The position numbers and the translations under genes are program-made. Of a stretch of 64,000 nt of DNA, positions 43,933 through 54,127 are shown piece after piece. The DNA is from Euglena gracilis (lineage: Eukaryota; Euglenida; Euglenophyceae; Euglenales): assembly GCA_039621445.1 (NCBI GenBank), contig CP154954.1, forward strand, positions 50,571,847 through 50,635,846. The letters are read 5' to 3'. Position 1 is the stretch's first letter. The number at the start of each line of letters is the position of its first letter. The notes beneath the pieces were generated by a model. It made no database searches and was not told the origin of the DNA. It saw only the letters and a program-made list of their open reading frames with translations.

Positions 43933-44010
43933 CCGACCGCCCTCCCACCCTTGGCTTTGCCGAGTGGCGCGGAGCTCTCCGGCGGTGGCGGGGCCACCAT
44001 TGGGCGCTCT
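43933..44010 (+). CDS. Conserved island: PPLALPSGAE exon candidate (upstream of mbl-D)
   Basis: Reads PTALPPLALPSGAELSGGGG. It is homologous to 8484 and 19291. A preceding open stretch after CTTCGCAG (43611) would join in frame as LSVPCLGCVAFL if the F6 element is removed. Confidence 0.45.
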
Positions 44011-45225
44011 TTCCCCCACCCGCCATAGCCAGCGGTCTGGCCACCTGTTTCAGCCCCAACCCTCTGTAGGAGCGAGTCGGCTGACTGCGATACCACCAAC
44101 TTTTTGGTTTTCTGTACGCCCCCCAGGTGGTGCCTTTTTTCTTTCCCACCATTTGTCTTTTCCCCCACGCCGTCCAGAGCGGGTCAGCCAACTGTACCAA
44201 CACCTTGGGGGACCCCCCTCGCCCTGCCTGCTTTCCCCCCGCGGCAGGGCGACCACCACAGCGGGCGCCGTCCCAGTGGAGTGTGGGCGGTGCGGAAACG
44301 CGCAGCGCCCACGGCCCGCTTGTACATTTGGCTGGCTCGTCCTCCGATCGTAGTGCAGGTGTTCATTGCCAGACTGGATGGCCGTTCTTCCATCGATCAG
44401 CGCCCTGGTCGTCTCGGTGCCCGCCTCTGACCGTTTGCGTGGGCACCACAGCCTGTGTCTGTTTGCAGCTTCCAATTTGAAATTGCACAAAATCCCCCCA
44501 CAAATATGTGCAACCTGTTGCTCACGTTTGTTTCTCCGAAATTAATCCCCAGGGGTTGCTTTTATTCCGGTGTTACATATATTTGGAATATCGCTATCAT
44601 TTTGATCCAAATTCCTGCATAGCAGCCAATCAGGAGGTTGTTTAAATTTGGGTGTGGGTCACAAATTTTATGGTTTATGAATGAAGGTGTGCATTGTTCC
44701 CTGGGGTTTGCTGTCTGGGTCAAGGAGACGGATCTTTCGCCTTAAACGTGTACTGGAATATTCCCCCCCCCAGATCCATTTCATGTGTTCCTTGAGATGA
44801 AATTATAACATAATTCTTTTTTCGTGTGGTTTCATGGCGAGCCAAGTTGTGTGGTCTCGGTATGAATTTCGGAGGACATAACACATTCCGCATTTGATGT
44901 TCGGCCTTTTGCTTTTTTTGTGTTTTGTTTCATTTCACCCTTTCCCTCCTTGGAAAGCTCCATTTGAGATCCTGGCGCTTTTTTGAGGTCCCACCCTGAA
45001 GCCCAATTTTCCCTCAGCCGTGGCCATTCCCTCGGGGGGGGGGGGGAAGCACGTGCCTCAGAATCATTTTATTCATTTGCTGTGCTGTTCACGCGACGGC
45101 AGGAACTGGGAGGGACCGCCTCCCTCTGGTTACCCCCGAGAGTCGGCACCGTGGGGCGTGGGTCCCCAGTTGGGTCTGCCCCTCCATCCACAGCATCGAC
45201 CCTTTCCCGTCCCCTTCCCCATCCG

Positions 45226-45345
45226 ATGGCAGCCCCGACCCACGCCCCCGCTGCCCCGCACCGGAGGGGCCGCAAGGCCAAGGCGGACGCAGGGCTGAAC
45301 GTCTGCCTCGACTACCTGAAGGGAAAGTGCACGAGAGAGCGCCCT
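45226..45345 (+). CDS. mbl-D first coding exon with CCCH finger 1, 5' half
   Basis: Reads MAAPTHAPAAPHRRGRKAKA, DAGLNVCLDYLKGKCTRERP. The ATG is chosen by alignment with mbl-E, whose exon starts at the same distance. After CCT comes GTGGTC, so a GT donor is possible; the 3' partner is GCCGCAG. CTGTGGTC and GGCCGCAG can pair, a mix of conventional and structured borders. Confidence 0.78.
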
Positions 45346-47817
45346 GTGGTCAGCTGCACAAAGAGGGTTTGGGATTGGAGGTGAGTAGCTTTTGCTGCCA
45401 GCACCAATTGCCAAGCACCTGGAGCTAAAATGGCGATTTGCCCATATTTTTTTTTATTGTCGATGATTTGTGAATGTCGTGTTTTGAGGTTCAAATTCCT
45501 AAAATTCTTCGACCTCCTAAAGGTGAAAGGTGTCTTTAAACATTAGTCTTTAAACAACTTTAGCAATAACAGCACTCGGGGAGTGCACGGTAATTAAAAT
45601 GGCGAGATGGTTGAAAAATGACAACAGGAAGTTCAACAGGTTGGAAAGTTGATAACGTTTGGCTGCTCAATTTTTTGTTGTAAACATTGGTAAACTGGGG
45701 GGGGTATGCGTTGCGCATATTTTACGCAAATTCAGCATATTTTGCGCATATTCTTCATTTTTAGGCCAAAAAAAATTGTATATTTTGCATATTCTGTGCA
45801 TATTTAGCGCATATTCCGAGGTTTTTCAGGATTTTCCCGCTGCACATTTCTGTTCCTGCAGACGTTTCGCATGTTTTCAGCATCTTATTGGAGCTGTTTT
45901 GAATTTCTTCCAACCATTTCTTTTCATTTGGGGGCCATTTTTCGCCGCCTTTTTATCAATTTTGGCCTAATTTTGGCCATTCTGAGGCAAACTGGCCATT
46001 TTTGAGTCATTTTGGCCCACTGTTGGTCATTTTGCCACTGTTGACCTTTTTTTTTTTTAGGCAAACCAGCTGTTGTATTCTTCATTTGTGCCATTTTCCA
46101 TAGCAAGTCATCCAAAAATGGCTTTAAAAAATGCCCAAAAAAAAGTCAAAACTGGGCAAAATGGCCCCAAACGATTTCCAAATGGTCGTAAATGGTCCGA
46201 AAACAGCTGATTATGACCGGTTATGGTCAAAACATGCCATGTCACCCGAATGTTTCAAATATGGCTGGATTTTGGAAGAAGCGTATGTTCTGGTATAGTT
46301 CAGCACATATTTGGGAGGCTTTTTTAGCGCATATCTCCCCCCTGTGCAAATGCTGGTGGGACCTAAAACCAAATTCTTGTAAATTTGCTTTTTTTTGCTT
46401 ACCCCCCCCCCTAGTCGTACAACCACCCCTCATATACGAACACCCCCTGGTCACAGGTTGCAGGTTATGGGGGTGTTACGCCCGCCCCCCCCCCCCCCGG
46501 TCACAGGTTGCAGGAACCCGGTCGTACGACAAGGGGGGGGGGCGGGTAATTTTCATTTTTTTGCAAAAAAAATTGTTGACTTGTGTTGCTTTGATGTTTT
46601 TGGGGGGGTGGGAAACAGGGGTTTTCTACAGCTGGAGGGGACCCCACCCAGCACCTTTCTTCCAGCCAGCACCTCTCACGAGGTTGTGGACCCCCCCGGT
46701 GGGGGGGTCTGCTGAAATGAAGTTGGGTCCAGCTTGGCAAAGTCAGGTTGGATTAAAAAACTTTCGGTACAAAGTTTTCTTTTCAAAAATGGGTCAAAAA
46801 TGGCAAAAAATGACATTTTGGGGTGGTTTCTGGTTTTTCTCCTCCAATTTTCAGCTGAAAAATGCCAACCCCAATTGGATTTGGGCTTTTTGGGGCATTT
46901 TTTGAGTGCCTGCCTGGTCCAGCTCCCAGCCGGATTCGAACCCCTGACCCCCCCCCCCCCGGGTCCAGCCAGCACTTTTTTTCCTGCCAGCATTTTTTTT
47001 CCAGCCAGCTCCTTTTTCCAGCCCGCACTTTTTTCCCCAACCAGGGGGGTCCCGGGGGGCCGGGGAGAGGGGGTCCTGGTTGGGAAAATGCTCATGATTG
47101 TCCAAATTATGCATTTGGACAATGCAAAACTTGTACGTTGCGCATTATGTGATGTTGCAGAATGAAAAAAGTTCTGTGCAGGAGGGGAGAATATTCAAAT
47201 TAATTCCTCTCCAGAAGAAAATGCACATGCGGGGAACTCCTGAATAAATTGACATGCAATTTGCATTTTTCGTTGATGTGTCATTTTTCTAGGACCTCTT
47301 TTTTACGTTTTATGTTTCAGGAACAGATTTGTTTGATATTTTGAAGAATTCTGTACAAATTCTTCATATGCAGCTGCTTACTTCTGATTTGCCTTTTTCA
47401 AAATTTTCCACGTTTCCTTTTTCTCACCTCTTTCATAAAAATTGTTTTCGATTTTTTCGAAAATTCTAAGATGGAAATTTACAAATTTCTTATGGGTGCT
47501 CAATTTGAGTCTTTTGAAGATTTTGTCCAAAAATTTTCCCAGCAATTTTTTTTTGCATTTGATCCTTCCCACTTCAGAAAACCTTCATCAATGTGGCTCG
47601 AGGATTTCTAATTTTTCTCCCTAGGTTTAAGAGATTTCCATCATATTTTCAGGTTTCTTTTGATTGCCATTTCTTTCAGCGTTCTTCCCCAGCCCACGGG
47701 TATCCCAACTCACAAATATCAGGGTTGTCCGTGACACTTCTTAATCACTGGTTTTGAAACGTGACACTGGTCCTCAGTTTGACCTCTGACATTGCAGAAT
47801 GGATTTGCCGGCCGCAG
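45346..47817 (+). other. mbl-D intron 1
   Basis: GT...CAG borders with complementary ends. It contains a GCGCATATTTT tandem tract (45710-45820) and an F1 element (46400-46548). A GGTTCGAATCC box (tRNA B-box-like) lies on the minus strand near 46933, with no tRNA around it. Confidence 0.55.
46400..46548. mobile_element. F1 element (class 2), short copy
   Basis: TTA, C-run, TAGTCGTACAACC ... GGTCGTACGACAA, G-run, GGGTAA. Internal GTCACAGGTTGCAGG modules. It lies inside mbl-D intron 1. Confidence 0.8.
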
Positions 47818-47973
47818 TGGTCCCAGTGCCGCTTCGTCCACCCGGACCTCACGGCGTACCAGCAGCTGTCGGAGGCGGTGGAGGCACAGGCCGGGCGGGA
47901 GATCTGCGAGGTGTGGGCCATGACCGGCCAGTGCAAGTTCGGCGCAAAGTGCAACAAGCTGCACCCCGCCCAG
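47818..47973 (+). CDS. mbl-D exon: CCCH finger 1 end and finger 2
   Basis: Reads WSQCRFVHPDLTAYQQLSEA, then REICEVWAMTGQCKFGAKCN, KLHPAQ. Finger 2 is C-x8-C-x5-C-x3-H. About 90% identical to 55686-55841. The 3' border is ambiguous: GGCCCCTCC just after CCCAG pairs with GGAGGGGCC before GGGCCCGTC of the next exon. Confidence 0.85.
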
Positions 47974-48116
47974 GGCCCCTCCTCCGCCGTCACAACGCGA
48001 GGCCGGGCGGGTTTCTCTGCCATAGTCGATGCGCAGTTTCTGTGTGTGGTCGCAGTGCCTCTCCGCCGTTCTGCTTCGGGATGCTGGGCTCACACTGCAA
48101 TGTCGGAGGGGCCGTG

Positions 48117-48265
48117 GGGCCCGTCATGGTGGACCACCCCGCGGGGCAAACCATCGCCGTCCCCTCCACCCCCCGGCCGGCAGAGGCGGAAAGCCCGGCG
48201 GACGGTCCGCCCAGTGAGCTCGCCATTGTCCCGATGACCGTTGTCACGGCGGCCCCGGACCTCGC
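48117..48265 (+). CDS. mbl-D exon: VMVDHPAGQTIAVP...APDL
   Basis: Reads GPVMVDHPAGQTIAVPSTPR, a Pro/Ala/Glu stretch, then VVTAAPDL. mbl-E has SPVMVTNPAGPGQIIALP...VVSAAPDL. It ends at GACCTCGC, inside the 8-bp duplication that flanks the F2 element. Confidence 0.8.
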
Positions 48266-48686
48266 AGCCAGGCTTTTGCTTCAGGGTTTGCCGTTCCTCC
48301 CGGTGGGGGGGGGGGTTGGACTGAAGCAAGTCCAAATTTGGCTGGTGGAAATCGAATGGAAGGGTGTGTTTCGTTTGCAGGGCTTATCCAGTGGAAATAT
48401 TTTCCAGTGACCAGCAAAGCGCCGAAAAGTTTTGGACCCCATAACTTGCCAAAATGTTCATTTTTGGCCATTTTTGGTATTTTTTGTTGGAGCAAAATCA
48501 GCCAAAAAAATTGAATACCTCATTTCCACCTCAGCACACAGCGCCGGAGGAATTTTTTCTCCCAGTTCCAGACCCCCAAATCCCCCGTGGGGTGGGGGGG
48601 TCAAATAGCTGGCAGCTGTTTCCCAGTGTCTAGCAAAGTGGCCCCCTTGTGGACCTTCCAGGGTCCTTAAGCAAAAGCCTGCTTGC
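48266..48686 (+). other. mbl-D intron made of an F2 transposable element
   Basis: Borders are AGC-CAG...CTG-CTTGC. Removal joins GACCTCGC to AGCGGAG, giving APDLAAEFEQF in frame. mbl-E has an intron at the same position with APDLTAEFEKF. The intron equals the F2 element plus 8 nt (3 from the left duplication, 5 from the right). There is no GT-AG. Confidence 0.88.
48269..48681. mobile_element. F2 class 1 element inside mbl-D, TSD CTCGCAGC/CTTGCAGC
   Basis: Starts CAGGCTTTTGCTTCAGG and ends CCTTAAGCAAAAGCCTG. The 8-mers at 48261-48268 and 48682-48689 match at seven of eight. Internally it matches F2 copies at 6003 and 9574 (CTGGACTG, CCAAATTTGGCT, ATTTTCCAGTGACC, CCTCATTTCCACCTC). Confidence 0.9.
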
Positions 48687-48754
48687 AGCGGAGTTTGAGC
48701 AGTTCGCAAAGTGCATGCAGAAGACGCTCTTGGAGGAGGAGGAGTACTGCTGGC
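48687..48754 (+). CDS. mbl-D exon: AEFEQFAKCMQKTLLEEEEYCW
   Basis: Acidic/amphipathic stretch aligned with AEFEKFAESMRKILPEEEEE of mbl-E. Ends TGCTGGC before ATG-CAG. Joining to AGCCCTCTGGC at 49128 gives EEYCWQPSGK in frame. The conserved GCAGCGCTGCC beyond it is therefore the intron end, not coding. Confidence 0.78.
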
Positions 48755-49127
48755 ATGCAGCGCTGCCCCAGCAGTGTCAACAAGCTCACAGATAATAATA
48801 TACGTGCCCCCAGTTTGCGTTTTGCTTTTTGAAAATGTTAATCGACAATCAAAGTTGGTTGTATAAATTTTAATGAATTGATTTTTTTTACAAGAGGGAT
48901 GCCAGAAATTGTTCTTCTCCTTTGAGTTGGCTCGCTTTTGCCGAGATTTTGCGATTTTAGTTTGCTCAATTGAAAAATTCAACCAGAACAATTTCCCAAT
49001 GTTTGTTGAAGGCATTTTCCGATATTGCAAGGCGTCTTGGCCAATTTTTTTATTTAAATTTTTCAGTGGTTTTCAAAGGTTCCTGAAAAATGGCACGAAA
49101 TGATGCCGAGGGGGCCACGCTGGGGCC
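48755..49127 (+). other. Nonconventional intron in mbl-D (CAG...CTG)
   Basis: ATG-CAGCGCTGCCCC at the 5' border and GGGGGCCACGCTG-GGGCC at the 3' border; the ends are near-complementary (10 of 12). mbl-E has the same intron at 56848-57133 with CAGCGC...GCGCTG ends. Confidence 0.78.
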
Positions 49128-49279
49128 AGCCCTCTGGCAAGGCGTTGGCCGGGAAGGAGCTTTCAGAGGAGACAGCGGCGCCCCAGTACTCCGCGGCGCG
49201 GCGGTTCCTGCAGTCGGTGCTGGGGGTGGACAGCGCGCTGATCGACATCTTCCGGGACCTGAACCTGGTCGCCTGCTGA
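49128..49279 (+). CDS. mbl-D terminal exon
   Basis: Reads QPSGKALAGKELSEETAAPQ, YSAARRFLQSVLGVDSALID, IFRDLNLVAC then stop. mbl-E reads QPSGKDAKELAEDAAPAYSV...LLDIFRDLNLVSC. It is uninterrupted here, whereas mbl-E has an extra intron after VLGL. Confidence 0.85.
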
Positions 49280-49689
49280 GTGCCTCGTGTCATTGCGAAG
49301 GGCCTCCCTTTGAGGGGGGCTGCTTCGCGCGCGTTTGTTACCTCACTCCGCCCAGTGTGGGCTGCCAGCCGGCTGGGAGGACCCGTACCCGGTTTTTGTC
49401 GATGCAGGGTTGCTTGGGCATTCTTGAGGGCACTTGTCTGTTTTTTGGGGGGGGGTGGCTTGGTTGTTGGGTTGCCCTTTTCTGGGGTCAGGGGTTTTTT
49501 ATGGCAGCCGAGTCTGTCTAGGTGCACGGGAGGATTCTAGTTTCGGGCCACATTTCGGGCAGGAAAATGTCTTTGGGTGGCTCGACTTTGGGTGGGGGTC
49601 TCCACCCTGGAGGTCCTGTGCCAAGCTTGTGTGGGCAGGGGGTTCTTAAAAAGCACTCTGGTCAAAAGTCATTGGCAAAATTGACCTCT

Positions 49690-49985
49690 CACCCCCGGCT
49701 CCTCCGCCACTCTCAACCTCGTCAGCTTTCCCTTTCCTTTTCGCGGCACACCTGGACGCATGGGCAGCGTGGTCGCCGGTCCTCCCTGGCCCAGTGCCGT
49801 GCCGCGCCGCGTCCCACCCCGGGGCGCCGCGCCAATATTCTGCCCGTGTCCCTGCGACGACAGTTGTCTGCAGTGCGCCCCCCTGTCACTGCTGCGCCAT
49901 CGCCTTCGCTCCCCCATGGTCTCCCATGCCGGGAGCGGACGTTCCACTCCCCCTTTCGGGCACTCCCCAGCCCCAGCGTGATGTG
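49690..49985 (+). CDS. Coding candidate downstream of mbl-D
   Basis: GC-rich stretch open in all three plus frames; one reads ANILPVSLRRQLSAVRPPVT, resembling LIPVSAAAQ of mbl-C in tone only. No second copy was identified. It may be an upstream exon of mbl-E or another gene. Confidence 0.3.
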
Positions 49986-50439
49986 GCTTCTTGTGTAAGT
50001 CTATGGTCTCGTGATTTCTCCTTTTTTTGGAAGAAGAATGACAAGGGAATGTGTTTCCTGGCCCCAGCTTTCTGCTGAGCATGAGAGACGAAAGCAACGG
50101 CTGAAGGGAATTTCCTGAGCCAGGGGGTCCAGTCAGCCAGCAGCTTTTTTTCCCCCCCAGTGAGCAGCTCCCAGCTGGGCTGCACACCCCCCACCCCAGG
50201 AGGTCGAGCAGTAAAAATTTTCTTTCAAAGCCCGGCAAAAGCCCGGATGGACGGAAAATTTGTTTGAATTTTCGCCTCGAAATCTTGGCTGAAACATGCA
50301 TCCCAGCTGGGGTTGAAATTTCTGCCTGGTTTTGGGGACCCGCCGGCGTCCAATGGCCAAGGCTTCCATTTACGGGGCAGACCGTGTTGCTTTTTTCCAC
50401 CCCCGCACGGGCAGTGCCGCGGTGGCCACCCACCCACCC

Positions 50440-50601
<162 letters not shown>

Positions 50602-50704
50602 ACAACGCCATTTACACTGTACACTACCGGTGGGGGCCGGCCCACCCACCCCGCCACCCTCCCGTGCCCCAAGTGCCGGAGCCAGGGCGTCGCTTCAGCT
50701 GAAA

Positions 50705-50855
50705 CAGGCGTTTGGCGAACTGCATTTTTTTGTGCATTTTTGTGAATGTTTTTATTTTTTGTCTTCCGTAGCAAAAATGAGTGAATGTTGGCTTATTTCC
50801 ACAGCTGCACAGTGAAATGGAAGGTATGAATTCCTCAGGTCAGCTGTGAAACCTA
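50705..50855. repeat. Direct repeat, copy 1
   Basis: Contains GAGTGAATGTTGGCTTATTT, ACAGTGAAATGGAAGGTATG and CTCAGGTCAGCTGTGA. Copy 2 is at 51335-51480 in the same orientation. The two flank the conserved island at 50882. Confidence 0.75.
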
Positions 50856-50881
50856 CTCCCCCAGTGGAACCTGTCCCCGGG

Positions 50882-51005
50882 GGGGGGGGGGTCACTAAGC
50901 GATGCCCTGGCTGGGGTGATCCGAGGCACAGCCGGCAGCGGGCACGGCGGCTGGCATCGCCACCGCCGGACAGCCCCTGCACCCGCCTTGAGACCCCCGT
51001 GCGGA
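50882..51005 (+). CDS. Conserved island: AGVIRGTAGSG...APALRP exon candidate
   Basis: Reads ALAGVIRGTAGSGHGGWHRH then APAPALRPPC. A counterpart at 60590-60720 reads PAGAIRGAACNGARWLGQPA then APVLALRPW. The shared pattern AG-x-IRG-x-A...AP-x-LALRP in this frame suggests coding. It may be an upstream exon of mbl-E. Confidence 0.4.
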
Positions 51006-51334
51006 AGGGCGTTGGGTTTATTTTGGCCTTCAGCGTGCCCCCGCAAAGCAGAGGGCCAGCGGTTCCGGTTTAATGATCTCATGAGGATTCGCACAATTCC
51101 AGTTTTTTTTTCGTTCAGTTGAGTTGAGTTGAGCTCATCATTCAGCATATTTACTGTGTATGTCAAGGAGTGTCAACATTGAAGAAAAACCTCCAAAACA
51201 GGATTTCCCTAAACTCCAACTGCCCTCTTTGCATGGATATGTGACCCCACCCCAACCAACAACACCCCCTCCCCGCATCTCTTGGTCACCAATTAAGTCC
51301 CTCAAGCATCGGGAGTTAATGCTGCAGGGAGTTG

Positions 51335-51480
51335 GCAAAATGCATTTTTTGTAAATTTTGTGAAAGAAGATGTTTTTATCTTCTGTCCTGCGTAGCAAAA
51401 AATGAGTGAATGTTGGCTCATTTCCACAGGTACACAGTAAAATGGAAGGTATGAATTTCACTCAGGTCAGTTGTGATACC
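51335..51480. repeat. Direct repeat, copy 2
   Basis: Matches 50705-50855 (about 80% by eye), same orientation, about 630 bp downstream. Confidence 0.75.
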
Positions 51481-51980
51481 TAAAATGCCACCCAGGCCCC
51501 GTACTCAGTGACCTGTCACCACAGGGCCCTGTCAGTTTACATCTGTACTCGCTGACCTCTCACCTAACAAGTTTTTCTCAGAAATTTGGATGTTCTTAGG
51601 CGGCCAAACTCGCACTTAAGGTTTTGATTTTTAGCTTGCGCTTTGGCGGTGAAACCCACCTTTTTGACCCTCTGGTTTCGCGGATCGTTTGGCGATGTTG
51701 GGACCCAAGGAACAGGCGCAATTTTGGTGTTTTTCAGCCTGTGCACCATTTTGAACTGCGAAACAAGTGGGACGAACCTCCGGCCCTGGCAGTTGGGCTC
51801 ACAACGCACAGGACAAGAGACGTCTGGATATGAAGCAATTGGTGGTTGCTTTCACACACCAGGGGGTTGTCTTCCTGTCCCAGGCAAGGCTTCCCTCCAC
51901 CTTAGGTCTGTTCGTGATGAGATGCTTCCAGGACTGCTCTCTCCACCCACAGTGATAAAAATAAGATATTGAAAATTGGT

Positions 51981-52333
51981 GCCCATTGCGCAAAAGCGCA
52001 ATGGGCAGGCTTGTGTAAAACGAAAATTAGAGAGTTACATTGCACCAAAGCGCAATAGAAATGCAATTTTAAAACTGTCAAAGCAGTGTGGGTGTTGCGC
52101 TGAAGCGCAATGTTGACCAATTCTGACACAACGTGACTGAGAGTAGGCTTCTGTCCCCCTGTCCTACATTTTGTGCCCTATCCCCTCTGGTGTTCATACT
52201 CTACCAGGGCCGTTCTCTCCCTCCATTGTGTGATATATTATTAAAATTGTTTTTTATATTGCGCTTTGGCGCAATGTAACTCTTAAATACCTATTCTTCA
52301 TAAGTTTCCATTGCGCTTTGACGCAATGGAAAC
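51981..52333. repeat. Array of five ATTGCGC...GCGCAAT hairpins
   Basis: Perfect or near-perfect palindromes with 4-6-nt loops at 51981-52006 (11-bp arms), 52038-52057, 52093-52112, 52255-52278 and 52305-52333 (11-bp arms). All share the TTGCGC/GCGCAA core. Not seen elsewhere in the window. Confidence 0.8.
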
Positions 52334-52544
52334 ACATGTTGACACATATGTTGTTATCATTGCCCAAGTGTGGCAATGGTCACCCACATGTTGAATTGAG
52401 ACCCGGGAGCACTGTGCCCGTAGACCATAGAGTTCCAAGTCGTTGCTTTCGTCAAGTCGTTTGGGGTGCAGGGAGACACAGACTATTTTCAGACTGTCAT
52501 GACTCTCAGGCCTCGGCGGTCGAAACACATTTTCCACTCTGACC

Positions 52545-52670
52545 CAGACCCGCCCGGGAAATTGTCACCAACCTTAGCCCCGTATTTGCTGACCTGTCAC
52601 CATTGGGACCTGTCATGTACCTACCTGTACTTGCTGATTTGTCAGGTGACAGTTTCCCGGGGGGGGGGTG
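52545..52670. mobile_element. F11-like element (degenerate)
   Basis: CGCCCGGGAAATTGTCACC at the left, GGTGACAGTTTCCCGG plus G-run at the right, and CTGACCTGTCACC repeats inside. A related remnant lies at 51480-51570. Confidence 0.6.
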
Positions 52671-53115
52671 GATGTGGATCATAGATACATTTAACAATTG
52701 TGTGACCTCTCAGGGGGTTCGAGAGTGGGTGGCCACTGGACCCCCCCCCCCCCGGAGAGGTGGGGTGGGGTGATCCATGGGTCAGATTTTGTCCCGGCCA
52801 AAGGCCGTTTCCAGCGTTTTTGACCGATACTGGCTGGATTTTGGGTGGGTGGAGTGGGTGAGTGGGTGGGTTGTGTTTAACCCGGGGGGGGGGTCGTTGG
52901 TGGGTGAGTTTTGGCTTCTTTCGACCGCAGTAAAAAGAAGTAAAAGAAAGTGTGTGGTACTGGCACAGCTGCATGGCAGCGTGGCTGTATGCTGCACTGC
53001 CTTAATCACTGCTTAACACTGGAAAAAAAAACCTCCGTAATGGGGAACACGGCACACACCGCTGGCCCAGCCCCATCTTTTTCCCAACCTTTGCTCTCCT
53101 TGTGGGACCCTGCTG

Positions 53116-53557
53116 ATGACCGATGACCAGCATGGGCCAAACAGTTCTCCCTCTGTTAGGGGTGATTCGTTCGGTGCGCATCGAAATCTCTGCTTTTTTT
53201 TGAGGCCTGGTCCACCGCAGTGCAAAGCAGGCTTCCTCCTGATTTTCTGCGAAGAAGGCTGGGGTCGCTTCTATATTTGCTCGACCAGCCGCAGGACGGA
53301 ACCGCAACTTCCCATCCACTCCCAACCTCGGCTCACAGCACCGACCCCCTCCATTCCTTGTCAGGCCGGAGACCCTGTCAGCGTCTGCCCGAGAAAATGT
53401 GGTCCCCGTCCCTGTGCCCTCGAACGGTTCCCCAAAGGGGGGATCACCAGCTGGCTGCAGGCGCCTGGCTCTGCGGAGCGGACCCCCAGCGGCCGCCTGC
53501 GTTGGTATGACGCCCCTGGTTCTGTTCCGGTCTCCCCTCCCCCGGCGAGGCCCTCTT
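53116..53557 (+). CDS. Unrecognised gene, exon interrupted by F5 element (5' part)
   Basis: Open frame including FLLIFCEEGWGRFYICSTSR and FPKGGITSWLQAPGSAERTP with ordinary composition. It runs into the F5 element at 53561. After removing the element and one 8-bp duplication, the frame continues at 54128 without a stop. The start is the first ATG of the frame. No domain recognised; no paralogue in the window. Confidence 0.4.
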
Positions 53558-53560
53558 GCC

Positions 53561-54122
53561 CAGGGCAGAACGGGAAACGGCCGAACAGCCAGGGTGGTGG
53601 GTGGGGGGGGTCGACCCCCCCCCACCACCTCTTCCCGTGTACTGGTGGCACCAATTTTTGGACCCGAAAAGGCGGGCCTATGCGGGACCCATTTTGGGCC
53701 CATATAGGGGTCCCCCCAAAAACCACCCAAAACCCCATTTTTTCACACCTTCCAAAAAATCAATGCTGTCAAATTTTGATTTTGAGAGGCTTTTGAGGCA
53801 AAAAATGCCATTGAAAGTCCAAAAAATTTCAAAGAGAAAAATGTCAGTAAAATTTGACTCTGCCAAAATTTGGTCCACTTTTTTTTACCTTCGTTTTTTT
53901 CACCCCCTCCTAAAAACTACCAATTTTTAACCCTTAATTTTTGAGATTTTTTGTGAAAAAAATGTGGTTTTCCTTCAAAAAATCATGTGTTCTGGGTTCA
54001 TTTTTCAAAAAAAATCAAAAAATTTCCCCAGCCAAAATCCCCGTTTTCCCAAAGTCGGTGAAAATGCTGTGGTGGGTGGGGGGGGTCGACCCCCCCCCAC
54101 CAGGCCTTCCCGTTCTGCCCTG
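53561..54122. mobile_element. F5 class 1 element, TSD CTCTTGCC
   Basis: Starts CAGGGCAGAACGGGAA and ends TTCCCGTTCTGCCCTG, a perfect 16-bp inverted repeat. Exact CTCTTGCC copies lie at 53553-53560 and 54123-54130. Near each end is a GGTGGGTGGGGGGGTCGACC palindrome. Confidence 0.93.
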
Positions 54123-54127
54123 CTCTT

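Larger units (their letters stand above)
45060..49279 (+). other. mbl-D gene: muscleblind-like CCCH zinc-finger protein
   Basis: Five coding exons. In order: start exon (RRGRKAKADAGLNVCLDYLKGKC), finger exon (CRFVHPDLTAYQQL...CEVWAMTGQCKFGAKCNKLHP), VMVDHPAGQTIAVP...APDL, AEFEQFAKCMQKTLLEEEEYCW, and QPSGKALAGKELSEE...IDIFRDLNLVAC-stop. All are matched exon by exon by mbl-E. Two introns obey the CAG/CTG border rule and one is an intact F2 element. RNA binding is inferred from muscleblind-type fingers. The basic RRGRKAK stretch could aid nuclear import or RNA binding. Confidence 0.78.

Noticed and set aside
46926-46950. tRNA on the minus strand (GGTTCGAATCC box)
   Set aside because: No A-box or acceptor stem; isolated B-box-like sequence within an intron.
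48755-48774. HAALPQQ as the end of an mbl-D exon
   Set aside because: GCAGCGCTGCC is better explained as the intron terminus, since both mbl-D and mbl-E join cleanly at EEE[YF]CW-QPSGK.
52545-52670. Riboswitch-like structured RNA
   Set aside because: The structure comes from F11-type inverted repeats.
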